A DNA stretch of 33,279 bases, taken from NCBI GenBank assembly GCA_948479395.1, contig CAOLUI010000012.1, forward strand, positions 1 through 33,279, written 5' to 3'. The position numbers were made by a program, and so were the translations under genes. Positions within the stretch are counted from its first letter, which is position 1, and the number at the start of each line of letters is the position of its first letter. The notes beneath the pieces are model-generated. The model was not told the origin of the DNA. It was given only the letters and a program-made list of their open reading frames with translations, and made no database searches. This document shows positions 1-8,130 of the stretch, one piece after another. This DNA comes from an uncultured Bacilli bacterium. Lineage in GTDB: Bacteria; Bacillota_I; Bacilli_A; RF39; UBA660.

Positions 1-38
1 TTATAAGTTAATTAAATTTTTATAGCAAGAAAATATAA

Positions 39-656
39 CTACATTATTCTTTCAATAGAAGTTATTTTTTTATCATCATATTCCACTTTAATCAAATCAA
101 CTTCATGAAAAGTCCCATCAAATATAACTTCTTCATGATAATCCAAAATCAATCTATCTTCTAAATTAAAACCTTGATTACAATAAGAGACAAAATAACT
201 TAGAAGAGCAATATTATGCGTTACTACAATAATATTTTCATAATCATTTTCCAAAATATTTTTCACACAAGATATCATTCTTTCTCGTACCTCTTTAATA
301 GCTTCACCATCTTTTAATTTATAATTAAAATCATGTTCTTGCATTCCTTTCAAAAAACGATACTCATTACAACCCAATTCTCCAACAATTCTCTCTCCCA
401 ACCTCTTATCCAAAATAATTTCTAAATCATTGGCATCAGCAATATACTTGCTTGTATCCATCGCCCCAAAATAATTAGAAGAATAAATAACTTCACTTTG
501 TTTTAAAAAATCTAATTTACTTAAACTTTTGGCCAATACTTCTCCTTTCAGACTCAACATCGTTTTTTCTCTTATTTTATTAAAACTTACTCCTTTAGGA
601 AAAATAACCCTAACATTACTAACCATATTATTACTTATAAAATAAATTGTTTGCAT
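39..656 (-). CDS. Histidine-phosphatase-fold protein lacking the RHG motif
   Basis: The 205-residue protein follows the layout of the phosphoglycerate mutase/histidine phosphatase family: an N-terminal IYF strand, a SSNYFGAMDTSKYIA segment where active members have SSPLxRAxQTA, an LGERIVGELG segment, a GEAIKEVRERM helix and a late VVTHN strand. In active members the first strand ends in RHG, whose His is phosphorylated. Here that position reads SNN (residues 8-10), and the Arg expected after SSP is also absent. The second His (VTHN) and the Glu in GEA remain. I infer a catalytically dead or repurposed member, perhaps a binding or regulatory protein. The start is supported by GGAAGGA eight bases upstream. 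It follows the stop of the upstream membrane-protein gene directly (TAGATG), so the two are almost certainly cotranscribed and translationally coupled. Confidence 0.75.
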   Translation of the reverse strand: MQTIYFISNNMVSNVRVIFPKGVSFNKIREKTMLSLKGEVLAKSLSKLDFLKQSEVIYSSNYFGAMDTSKYIADANDLEIILDKRLGERIVGELGCNEYRFLKGMQEHDFNYKLKDGEAIKEVRERMISCVKNILENDYENIIVVTHNIALLSYFVSYCNQGFNLEDRLILDYHEEVIFDGTFHEVDLIKVEYDDKKITSIERIM

Positions 657-1169
657 CTAAAATATCCTTCCTAAAACACCATAAGAAAAAACTAACATAA
701 TAATTCCAGCTAAAATTACTCCTAAAAATGCTGCTATAAGAGATTTTTTCTTATCCATATCTAAAAGGGCAGCAATTAAACATCCTGTCCAAGCACCAGT
801 ACCTGGAAGAGGAATACCTACAAATAAAAATAACCCCCAATACTTTAAATTCTCTATTTTATCTTTTTTAGAATTAGCTTTATTTTCACACCATACCACA
901 ACTTTTCCTAAGTGTTTCCAATCTCGCATATGTCGAAAAATAGGATTTATTAACCACAAAATAAAAGGTATGGGAATAATATTACCTATAAAACAAATAA
1001 AAAAGCTTTGCCACATGGGAAGATCAAGCAAACTAGCCGCAATAAGACCTCCTCTTAACTCAAGAATTGGAATCATTGATAAAACAAAAATAACTACATA
1101 TTTTCCTAATAAACTTCCTGCTATTCCTCCAAATAAACCTATCATAAAATTAGCCAACTTTTGTGTCAT
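657..1169 (-). CDS. Small multidrug export family membrane protein (COG2426-like)
   Basis: About 170 residues, mostly hydrophobic, with roughly four membrane segments. It has the two signatures of the COG2426/'small multi-drug export protein' family: an ELRGGL motif after the first long helix (around residues 40-45) and a PLPGTGAWTG motif near residue 120, between helices. Members are integral cytoplasmic-membrane proteins. The transport role comes from the family name and is poorly proven, so no substrate is assigned. Two ATGs lie three codons apart. The first (at 1178) directly abuts AGGAGA, while the second has nine bases of spacing, so the second is taken as the start. It is the first gene of a two-gene unit with the phosphatase-like protein. 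Confidence 0.8.
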   Translation of the reverse strand: MTQKLANFMIGLFGGIAGSLLGKYVVIFVLSMIPILELRGGLIAASLLDLPMWQSFFICFIGNIIPIPFILWLINPIFRHMRDWKHLGKVVVWCENKANSKKDKIENLKYWGLFLFVGIPLPGTGAWTGCLIAALLDMDKKKSLIAAFLGVILAGIIMLVFSYGVLGRIF

Positions 1170-1263
1170 ATATACCATTCTCCTAAAACTATTCTATCAC
1201 ATAACCAATAAATTTGAAAAATATTTATATTAATTAATTATTAAAAAAAACCTATAATATTCT

Positions 1264-1291
1264 AAAAAAAAATAAGTTTTCATAACTTATT
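1264..1291 (-). terminator. Intrinsic terminator after the coiled-coil membrane protein
   Basis: On the minus strand an eight-base inverted repeat (AATAAGTT/AACTTATT) is followed by an unbroken run of nine T. It overlaps the second stop of the broken micro-ORF upstream and would end transcripts coming from the 1409-1912 gene. Confidence 0.6.
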
Positions 1292-1376
1292 CCTTATCTG
1301 CTTCATTTAAGCCTTTTTTATTTACTTTAGCATTACGTTAATAACTTGCCTCATTTAAATATTTTTTGTTATCCAT
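1287..1376 (-). pseudogene. Possible broken micro-ORF (12 codons, stop, 16 codons in frame)
   Basis: Reading on the minus strand from an ATG about 11 bases after AAAGGAAA gives MDNKKYLNEASY, then TAA, then in the same frame RNAKVNKKGLNEADKE and another TAA just before the terminator. The two halves share the peptide L-N-E-A, so the stop looks like a point mutation in a small lysine-rich gene of about 29 codons, or a 12-residue peptide followed by relic sequence. No family is recognised. The evidence is limited to the start signal, the in-frame continuation and the position between a gene and its terminator. Confidence 0.3.
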
Positions 1377-1408
1377 AGCGAAATTTTCCTTTCAAATTCC
1401 AAATTGAA

Positions 1409-1912
1409 TTAATAAGTTTTTTTTCCTTTAACTAAATATATAATAAATGCCCCTAGTGCACCTAACCCAAAAACAGCACCACCGATAATATAGAAAATAT
1501 AATATGACATTGGATTTACCTTATTATAAAAAACTGTATTATCAAAATTCTCAATTTCAAACTGTTCAGATTCTAAATCCATAATTTGTGAATTTATTTC
1601 AGCTGCTTCATTTTGACATTTTGCAGTATCTGAAAACCAGTTATCACTAAACATATCAAGTGAATTACATTCTTGAGTCTTAGCATCATATTGACTTTTC
1701 AAAGTTTTTAATTCTTCTGTTATTTCAGCATATCTTTTTTCCAATTTTTTTTGATTTTCTTGTGCTTGTTTATAGGCCTCTTGATATCTTTCTTCATTCG
1801 TTTTCTTAGCCATCATTTGTCTAACTAAACCAATCCCTGAAATCCCTAACCCCAAAACAAAGCTTATTAACAAAATAAGCAAAGGCAAGGGCAAACTTTT
1901 TTCATTTTTCAT
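1409..1912 (-). CDS. Membrane protein with central coiled coil, function unknown
   Basis: A 167-residue protein with a hydrophobic segment near each end (about residues 9-30 and 137-160). Between them is a charged Gln/Glu/Lys-rich stretch (about 38-125) with heptad character, including two cysteines (around 82 and 99) that could form a disulfide if this part is extracellular. The C-terminus ends in a positively charged tail (KGKKTY), consistent with a cytoplasmic end. It has no recognised domain. AGAGGA about ten bases upstream supports the start. A sequence resembling the box in front of the response regulator gene lies about 245 bases upstream, so control by that system is possible, but an intervening terminator makes this uncertain. 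Confidence 0.6.
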   Translation of the reverse strand: MKNEKSLPLPLLILLISFVLGLGISGIGLVRQMMAKKTNEERYQEAYKQAQENQKKLEKRYAEITEELKTLKSQYDAKTQECNSLDMFSDNWFSDTAKCQNEAAEINSQIMDLESEQFEIENFDNTVFYNKVNPMSYYIFYIIGGAVFGLGALGAFIIYLVKGKKTY

Positions 1913-1970
1913 ACTAACTCAATCCTCTTTCTTTCAACATTATATCATTACTTTAATTAAAATTAAGCAA

Positions 1971-2000
1971 AAAAGAAGAAGAAAAGATATTTCCTTTTCT
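1971..2000 (-). terminator. Terminator downstream of the two-component operon
   Basis: On the minus strand AGAAAAG, a seven-base loop and CTTTTCT are followed by a T-rich tail. It lies about 190 bases after the histidine kinase stop codon and before the ribosome binding site of the coiled-coil membrane protein gene, so it can end the kinase transcript or a short RNA starting near 2140. Confidence 0.5.
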
Positions 2001-2156
2001 CCTAAAAGTGTGAGTTTGAGTTTATATGTTATTTATATTGTATAGAGTTATCGTTTATTTATCATTTTATAATTTTCTTTTTTTTATCAATCTCTTACTT
2101 CGATATAATCACTTTCCTTTCATGACTTAATAATAACAATAAAATATGAACTTTTA

Positions 2157-2172
2157 GTGAAGTTAAAGTGAA
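2157..2172 (-). promoter_or_regulatory. Putative response-regulator box, copy 2
   Basis: The plus-strand sequence GTGAAGTTAAAGTGAA matches the GTGAANTTANANTGAA pattern found in front of the response regulator gene. On the minus strand it is followed about ten bases later by an AT-rich TATTTT stretch that could serve as a -10. The TGAA half-sites are spaced 11 bases apart, as is usual for direct-repeat sites of OmpR-family regulators. Read from sequence; binding is inferred. Confidence 0.35.
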
Positions 2173-2193
2173 ATATTCGTTATATGTCAACTT

Positions 2194-3624
2194 CTATTTA
2201 ATTGCCTTATCAATCTCAAAATAAAACGTTGTTCCCTTTCCTTTTTTCGTTAATACACCATATTTAAATTTATGAGTTTCTAAAATATTTCGCACAATAG
2301 ATAAACCTATTCCTGTTCCTACCACATTCCGTTGATGATTCTTATCATTTTTATAATACTTATCCCATATATAAGGTAAATCATCATTTTTAATTCCTTT
2401 TCCCGTATCTATAATTTCTACCAAATATTTTTTCCCTTTATCAGTAACCCGAATCGTAACCTTTTTATCCTTACCTGTATAATTTAAAGCATTATTAATT
2501 AAGTTATATATTACTTGATTAATTTTATTCTTTTCTGCTCTAACCATGGCTTTATCTAACACTTCTAAAACAATATTAAACTTTTCTTTTTCAATAACGA
2601 TATCATACTTTTCTAAAATCTCTTTAATTTCTTCAATTAAATCATAATCTTCTAAAATTATTTTTTCATTTAAAGACTGTAATTTTGACAATTCCAACAA
2701 ATCATTTACTAAAACAGTTAATCGATCAGTCTCATCAATAATCACATTTAAATTTTGATTTCTCTTATCTGGAATTTGATATGTTATATCTCTTACCATC
2801 TCAGCATAAGCTTTTATCATCGTTAAAGGCGTTTTTAAATCATGAGAAACATTAGCTAGTAGATCTCGTCTTAATTCATCTATTTTTTTCATATCTTTAC
2901 AAGCACTATTTAAAGTTCTTGCCAGTTCATCTATCTCTAAAGTTCCATTTTCTTGAAAAACAATATCATAATTACCTTTTCCCATTTCTTTTGCCTTTTT
3001 GGTAATTCCTACAATAGGTTTAGTAATTCTCTTCGATAAAAAATAAGCCACTAAAGAGGCAAAAAATAATACCAAAAACATAATATAAATTAATTGTCTT
3101 TTTAAAACAATACTTGTCGAATCAATATCTTCTAAAGTACTATATATAAAAATATATCCATAATCATTTTTTAATTCATATAAATATGCTTTTGTTTGGC
3201 TCACTGGATTTATTAATTTAACACCCTTTTTCTTTTCATAAGTACTCTTTAACTCTTCTTTTATAGAATTAATACTACTTATATTTTTATTAAGTCCACA
3301 ACCAACCTGCATCGTATTATAAAATAAATTATTGCCATAATTGGTTTCAAATTCAATACAAACACTATTTTGATAAGCCAGTGTGGCTAACATATTATCT
3401 AAATCATCCCAAGAAGTTTTTTCTAACTTATCCACAATCATATTCATTTTTTTCATTTGATAATGTTCATAACTTATTTGCAAAAAAATTACTTGAAATA
3501 CCCATAGAAATATCACAATACCCAAACTAAACAAAATTAAATAAAGTAAAGTTTTAACATTAATACTATTCTGTTTTTCTTTTAACTTAGAAATAACTCT
3601 TTCCAAATTATTCTTTATATTCAA
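2194..3624 (-). CDS. Sensor histidine kinase (HAMP, HisKA, HATPase)
   Basis: A 476-residue membrane sensor kinase. In order it has a transmembrane helix (about 25-50), an extracellular sensor region of about 125 residues with two cysteines, a second helix (about 178-198), a HAMP segment, a HisKA domain with the phospho-acceptor His in NVSHDLKTPL (about residue 261), and an ATP-binding domain with N box NLINNALNY, G1 DTGKGI and G2 GTGIGL. All catalytic motifs are intact. It starts at TTG, eight bases after an AGGG site, and overlaps the end of the response regulator gene by 17 bases, so the pair is translationally coupled. The signal is unknown. The kinase core resembles cell-envelope sensors of Bacillota, but that is not enough to name it. 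Confidence 0.9.
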   Translation of the reverse strand: MNIKNNLERVISKLKEKQNSINVKTLLYLILFSLGIVIFLWVFQVIFLQISYEHYQMKKMNMIVDKLEKTSWDDLDNMLATLAYQNSVCIEFETNYGNNLFYNTMQVGCGLNKNISSINSIKEELKSTYEKKKGVKLINPVSQTKAYLYELKNDYGYIFIYSTLEDIDSTSIVLKRQLIYIMFLVLFFASLVAYFLSKRITKPIVGITKKAKEMGKGNYDIVFQENGTLEIDELARTLNSACKDMKKIDELRRDLLANVSHDLKTPLTMIKAYAEMVRDITYQIPDKRNQNLNVIIDETDRLTVLVNDLLELSKLQSLNEKIILEDYDLIEEIKEILEKYDIVIEKEKFNIVLEVLDKAMVRAEKNKINQVIYNLINNALNYTGKDKKVTIRVTDKGKKYLVEIIDTGKGIKNDDLPYIWDKYYKNDKNHQRNVVGTGIGLSIVRNILETHKFKYGVLTKKGKGTTFYFEIDKAIK

Positions 3625-4279
3625 ATTTATACCCTACTTTTCTAATAGTTTTAATAAAATCACGATACTTTCCTAAATTATTTCTAAGTGTTTTTATATG
3701 AGTATCCACAGTCCGATCATCCCCATAAAAATCATATCCCCAGATATTAGTTAGTAAATTTTCTCGTGAAAGAGCAATATTTTTATTTTCTATTAGATAA
3801 ATTAATAAATCATACTCTTTAGGTGTTAAATAAATATTTTTTTCATCCACAAATACTTCATGAGCCGAGGTATTAATTAATAATCCCTTAAATTTATAAT
3901 TTAATTGCTCATTTTTTTTATTACCATTTCTTTTAGTAACCGCTTTTATTCGGGCAATTAACTCTCTTGGACTAAAAGGTTTAGTCATATAATCATCCGC
4001 CCCAATATCAAAACAGGTAAGCTTATCATATTCTTCACTTCTAGCCGATAACATAATAAAAGGAACACTACTAAACTCTCTTATTTCTTTCACTGCTTTA
4101 TATCCATCCATTTTAGGCATCATAATATCCATAATAATTACATCAAAATCCTCTTGCTTTACTTTTTCAATTGCCTCATATCCATTACTTGCTTCTTCAA
4201 AAGATATATTTTCTAAATTTAAATATTCTTTAATAACATCTCTTATAAGTACTTCATCATCCACAATTAACACTTTCAA
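3608..4279 (-). CDS. OmpR/PhoB-family response regulator
   Basis: A 223-residue regulator. The receiver domain (about 1-120) has the acidic pocket VDDE at the start, phospho-acceptor Asp in IIMDIMMPKMDG (about residue 51), the LSA switch Ser and the Lys of DDYMTKPF. The C-terminal winged helix has typical OmpR features (LTPKEYDLL, RTVDTHIKTLRNNLG, IRKVGYKF). The start codon is TTG, preceded by GAGGTG at eight bases. The 16-base box at 4321-4336, just upstream of TATAAAAT, suggests it regulates its own operon. It is the first gene of the operon with the histidine kinase. Confidence 0.92.
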   Translation of the reverse strand: MKVLIVDDEVLIRDVIKEYLNLENISFEEASNGYEAIEKVKQEDFDVIIMDIMMPKMDGYKAVKEIREFSSVPFIMLSARSEEYDKLTCFDIGADDYMTKPFSPRELIARIKAVTKRNGNKKNEQLNYKFKGLLINTSAHEVFVDEKNIYLTPKEYDLLIYLIENKNIALSRENLLTNIWGYDFYGDDRTVDTHIKTLRNNLGKYRDFIKTIRKVGYKFEYKE

Positions 4280-4299
4280 AAATAAATCACCTCAAATTA

Positions 4300-4336
4300 A
4301 ATCTATTTTATAACACTTTTGTGAAATTACAATGAA
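4300..4336 (-). promoter_or_regulatory. Promoter of the two-component operon with putative autoregulatory box
   Basis: On the minus strand TTCATTGTAATTTCAC (the complement of GTGAAATTACAATGAA at 4321-4336) sits eight bases before TATAAAAT, which fits a -10. No good -35 is present, and the box occupies that place, as expected for a promoter needing an OmpR-type activator. A near copy occurs at 2157-2172. Confidence 0.45.
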
Positions 4337-4338
4337 CT

Positions 4339-4367
4339 AAAAAAATCCTAATAAATATATTAAGATT
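4339..4367 (-). terminator. Terminator after pheT
   Basis: A ten-base-pair stem with one G-T pair (AATCTTAATA/TATTAGGATT on the minus strand) and a four-base loop is followed by seven T. It lies a few bases past the pheT stop and ends the pheST transcript before the response regulator promoter. Confidence 0.7.
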
Positions 4368-4372
4368 AAAAA

Positions 4373-6796
4373 TTATTCTTCTCGCAAAATCGCTCCACAT
4401 TTTTTTGAAAGTAAATCAACGATTTGCTTAATTTTTTCTGTAATTTCTTCTGTAGTCATTGTTCTATCATCTTTCCCAAACCTTACTCTAAATGAGATAG
4501 ATTTTTTTCCCTCAGGAATTTGTTCTCCTAAATATTCCTCACCAAAAATAACTTCTTTAACTTTTCCATTAATTATATCTACTATTTCTTGCCAAGTAAT
4601 TTTTTTATCTACTATTAAAGATAAATCCTTTTCCACTAAAGGAAACTCTGCTAAATGTTTAAACTCATTAGTTCTTGAATCGAAATATTTAAATTCATCA
4701 AAATTAAGTTCAAACATCACTACATTTGTATGTTTAATTTTAACTTCATTCATTACGGCAAAAGATACTAAACCCATAGAGCCAATTACTTTTTTATCAT
4801 ATAAAATATTCAAATATCCATATCTATCTGCCCATAATGGCTTTTCTTTTACTGCAAAAGTTAGATCTTTCATATGACAATACTTTGCCATTGAATCTAA
4901 TACTCCTTTAACTTCTAAAAAAATACTTTGAGCATTCTTTCCTACTAAACATCCCGTTAAATACTTTTTATGAATCGGCAAAATTTCATCTTCACTCGAC
5001 TCATGATACTCACCTTTTTCAAAAACTTGAGCCATTTCAAAAATCTTAAATTCATCATAATATCTTAAATTTTTAGCAATCGCCTCTAGCATTCCTGGCA
5101 CTAAAGAACTTCTTAAAATCGCTAAATCGGGAGCGGGAGGAGTTGTCAATTTAATGCTGTTATCAACATCAATTCTAGCTGCTAAAATATACTTTTCTTC
5201 TATCCAAGGATAAGTAAATATCTCATTAAATCCACAACGATAGGCCAAGTACTCTTTTATTCTTTTCTCCAAAATAATCTTATTCTGTAAAACGGCATGT
5301 TCAAATTCTACATTTAAAGGCACAGCATCAAAACTATCATAACTCAAAATTCTAGCAATATCGCCCATTACATCATCTTTTATTGAAACATCTCCAGTAC
5401 TGCGCCAAATAGGAGCTATAACATGATAAATATTATCTTTAAAATCTACTTCATAACCTAAATTTCCTAAAATCTTTCGAATTATCTCATCATCTAAAAC
5501 TTTCCCTAATCTTTTATCCAGAAAATCTTTTGGCACTTCTATCTCGGCCCTTTTAGTTTTAGAAGGATAATTATCTTTATAAGATACAATCTTACTTTCC
5601 GGAAATATTTCTTGAAATAAAGCTAAAGACACGTTTACTCCCTCTAAAACTCTCTCTGTGTCAATATTTTTTTCATACCTTATCGCAGCATCAGTTTTTT
5701 CATTAAATCTCTTCCCACTTTTTCTAATAGTACTTGCCGAAAAATTGGCTATTTCTAAGACAATATCTGTTGTGGTAGCTAAAATTGAATCCTTTTTCCC
5801 CCCCTTAATTCCTGCAAGAGCTAAAACACTTTCCTTATCACAAATAACTAAATCATCTTCTGTTAGCTCAATGGTATTATCATCTAATAACAATAATTTT
5901 TCGCCTTTCTTAGCATTTCTAACAATTATTTGCTCACCTAAAATATGACTCTTATCAAAAGCATGCGTTGGTTGCCCAATTAAAATCATTACATAATTTG
6001 TAATATCAACTATTGCATTAATAGGACGCATTCCACATTTTATCAAAGCCGATTTTAACCACAAAGGAGACTCTTTTACTTCTACATTATCTAACTCTAC
6101 TGCTACATAACGTTTACATTTTTCTGTTTCCTCTATTAAAACATTATAGCTTTTTAATTTCTTATCTATATCAATAGAAGGAATCTTTTTAAGTGGTACA
6201 TCATATATAACTGAAAGCTCCCGAGCTATTCCATAGTGCCCCCATAAATCTGGTCGATTTGTTAATGATTTATTATCAATTTCTAAAATGGTATCATCCA
6301 TAAATATTATATCCGCTATATTATCTCCAGGTTGACAAGAAAGTTTACTTAAATCAACAATTTCTTTTTCACTTTGAGGCGAAAAAAAATCACTTAAAAA
6401 AACTTCTTCTGCCCCACAAATCATCCCATAAGAAGATTCTCCACGCATTTTCGTTTCTTTAATTTTAACTGGTTCTCCTTCTCCATGCCAAACCACTTCT
6501 GCTCCTGGTTTAGAAACTACTACCAATTCTCCTTCATATAAATTAGATCCCCCACAAACAATTTGCACTGGCGAATTTTCTCCAATATCAACCATACATA
6601 CCTTTAATAAATCAGCATTAGAGTGATTTTTCACTTCTAATATTTTTCCCACAACTATATCATGAAATTTTTCCTTAACATTTTCGATTCCCTCTACTTC
6701 CACGGTTCTAAGAGTAAGATCATAGGCAATCTGCGCATTCGTTAAATGCTCTGGTAAATCAACATATTTTTTTACTAAATTTAATGAAACTTTCAT
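4373..6796 (-). CDS. pheT: Phenylalanyl-tRNA synthetase beta subunit
   Basis: About 807 residues, full length for a bacterial PheT. It has the N-terminal tRNA-binding OB-fold domain (about 40-150, with VGKILEVKNHSNADLLKVC), the B3/B4 editing region (RYVAVELDNVEV and following), B5 (FDKSHIL onward), the catalytic-like core (FTYPWIEEKYI) and the C-terminal FDX-ACB anticodon-binding domain beginning near EFPLVEKDLSL. With PheS it forms the heterotetramer that charges tRNA-Phe in the cytoplasm. Two ATGs lie two codons apart. AGGAGG is one base from the first and seven from the second, so the second is chosen. The ribosome site overlaps the pheS stop, so the genes are coupled and share T-box control. 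Confidence 0.97.
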   Translation of the reverse strand: MKVSLNLVKKYVDLPEHLTNAQIAYDLTLRTVEVEGIENVKEKFHDIVVGKILEVKNHSNADLLKVCMVDIGENSPVQIVCGGSNLYEGELVVVSKPGAEVVWHGEGEPVKIKETKMRGESSYGMICGAEEVFLSDFFSPQSEKEIVDLSKLSCQPGDNIADIIFMDDTILEIDNKSLTNRPDLWGHYGIARELSVIYDVPLKKIPSIDIDKKLKSYNVLIEETEKCKRYVAVELDNVEVKESPLWLKSALIKCGMRPINAIVDITNYVMILIGQPTHAFDKSHILGEQIIVRNAKKGEKLLLLDDNTIELTEDDLVICDKESVLALAGIKGGKKDSILATTTDIVLEIANFSASTIRKSGKRFNEKTDAAIRYEKNIDTERVLEGVNVSLALFQEIFPESKIVSYKDNYPSKTKRAEIEVPKDFLDKRLGKVLDDEIIRKILGNLGYEVDFKDNIYHVIAPIWRSTGDVSIKDDVMGDIARILSYDSFDAVPLNVEFEHAVLQNKIILEKRIKEYLAYRCGFNEIFTYPWIEEKYILAARIDVDNSIKLTTPPAPDLAILRSSLVPGMLEAIAKNLRYYDEFKIFEMAQVFEKGEYHESSEDEILPIHKKYLTGCLVGKNAQSIFLEVKGVLDSMAKYCHMKDLTFAVKEKPLWADRYGYLNILYDKKVIGSMGLVSFAVMNEVKIKHTNVVMFELNFDEFKYFDSRTNEFKHLAEFPLVEKDLSLIVDKKITWQEIVDIINGKVKEVIFGEEYLGEQIPEGKKSISFRVRFGKDDRTMTTEEITEKIKQIVDLLSKKCGAILREE

Positions 6797-6807
6797 AAAC
6801 ATTCCTC

Positions 6808-7845
6808 CTATTTAAATTGACTTAAAAATCTTAAATCAGCACTGTGAAAAAGTCTTATATCATCTATTCCATAACGCATCATAACTAAACGATCTAAACC
6901 AATATTTATATAAAATCCAGTCCAAACTTCGGGATCTAAATTAGCTGATCTCAAAACATTAGGATGAATAACCCCTCCCGGCATAACTTCAATCCATCCA
7001 TTATGATTACATACTTTACAGCCCTTTCCTTGACATACTAAACATTCCATATCAATTTCATAACCTGGTTCAGTAAAAGGAAAAAAACCTTCTCTCATTC
7101 GAACATTAACTTTTCTCCCAAAAACTTTCTCAAAAATCGCTTGAATCATAACCATACCTGAAGAAAAAGAAATATCCTTATCTACAATTAAAGCTTCATA
7201 TTGAAAAAAAGCTCTTTCATGTCTTGCATCAGTAGTTTCATTTCTATAGACTCTTCCTGGATAAACAAATCGAGCTGGAGCTCCATGTTTAAGTAAATAT
7301 CTCACTGATCCTCCTGTTAAATGAGGCCTCAAACATAATCTTTCACATCCACTCTTTTCCTCAGTTCCCATAAGCCAAAAAGTATCCATTGATTGTCTAG
7401 CTGGATGATCAGGAGCAAAATTTAAATTATCAAAAGCATATTTTTCACTACTAATGTCATCTTCACTATATACTTCAAATCCTAATGATAAAAAAGCTTC
7501 ATTTAAATCATTACACATCTCGGTAATAGGATGCAACGCCCCCTTATTCACACATTTTCCTGGTAAAGAACAATCAAAATACTCATCTACTACACTTTTT
7601 AAAGAAATAATTTGCTCCTCTTTTTCTCCCAATTTTTCCTCAAAAACTTTCTTAATATTTGTAGCTTGAATACCCACTTCTTTACGTAAATCTTCTGCTA
7701 AACTACCTAACGTTTTTAACACTTCGGCTAAACTGCTTTTCTTACCCAAAAGCTCTCTTCGTAAATCTTGTATCTCTTCCAAACTATTAATTTTTTCAAT
7801 CCGAGATAATCCTTCTTCTTTTATAATATCCAATTTTTCTTTCAT
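6808..7845 (-). CDS. pheS: Phenylalanyl-tRNA synthetase alpha subunit
   Basis: A class II synthetase of 345 residues. It has an N-terminal coiled coil (about 1-85), motif 2 in GRVYRNETTDARH, the phenylalanine-pocket region FPFTEPGYEID, a four-cysteine knuckle (CLVCQGKGCKVC) and motif 3 in GLDRLVMMRYGI. It charges tRNA-Phe together with PheT. An ATG seven codons upstream exists, but AGGTGG lies inside that extension nine bases before the chosen ATG, so the shorter form is favoured. Expression is controlled by the T-box leader immediately upstream. Confidence 0.96.
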   Translation of the reverse strand: MKEKLDIIKEEGLSRIEKINSLEEIQDLRRELLGKKSSLAEVLKTLGSLAEDLRKEVGIQATNIKKVFEEKLGEKEEQIISLKSVVDEYFDCSLPGKCVNKGALHPITEMCNDLNEAFLSLGFEVYSEDDISSEKYAFDNLNFAPDHPARQSMDTFWLMGTEEKSGCERLCLRPHLTGGSVRYLLKHGAPARFVYPGRVYRNETTDARHERAFFQYEALIVDKDISFSSGMVMIQAIFEKVFGRKVNVRMREGFFPFTEPGYEIDMECLVCQGKGCKVCNHNGWIEVMPGGVIHPNVLRSANLDPEVWTGFYINIGLDRLVMMRYGIDDIRLFHSADLRFLSQFK

Positions 7846-7865
7846 CAATTTAATCCACCTTTCCA

Positions 7866-8100
7866 TAAAAAAACCTTACAAAAAATTGTAAGGGACGAAA
7901 TAATTTTTTCCGCGGTACCACCCAAATTCTAGAAAAATCTAGCACTTAATTAAGATTATAACGCATCTAAACGGCTAAACTCCAGTATTCGAAATTCATT
8001 ATTTTATTTATCTTTAAGAGCTTTCAGCTTATAACTCTTAATCTCTTTTCTAGAACTTAAAATAATTACTTATAATACCTTCAAACGTTTCACTAAAAAT
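7866..8100 (-). promoter_or_regulatory. T-box riboswitch (Phe) upstream of pheST
   Basis: The minus strand carries the canonical T-box core GGGTGGTACCGCGG (7909-7922). It is followed by an intrinsic terminator (CCTTACAA/TTGTAAGG and seven T, about 7866-7888) in competition with the antiterminator. In stem I the order GAA, one base, TTC, purine places a Phe codon (TTC, 7993-7991) in the specifier position. Uncharged tRNA-Phe is expected to pair with TTC and with the TGG bulge and so permit read-through. Confidence 0.93.
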
Positions 8101-8130
8101 AGTATAACACAAAAAATTAATCAATAACAA
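8101..8130 (-). promoter_or_regulatory. Promoter of the pheST T-box transcript
   Basis: On the minus strand TTGTTA, 18 bases and TATACT lie just before the T-box leader. The -35 overlaps the stop region of the neighbouring minus-strand gene. Confidence 0.6.

Noticed and set aside
970..1233. Plus-strand 87-codon open frame
   Set aside because: It is antisense to the export-family gene and has no ribosome site. Other short plus-strand frames inside pheT, pheS and the coiled-coil gene were rejected for the same reason.
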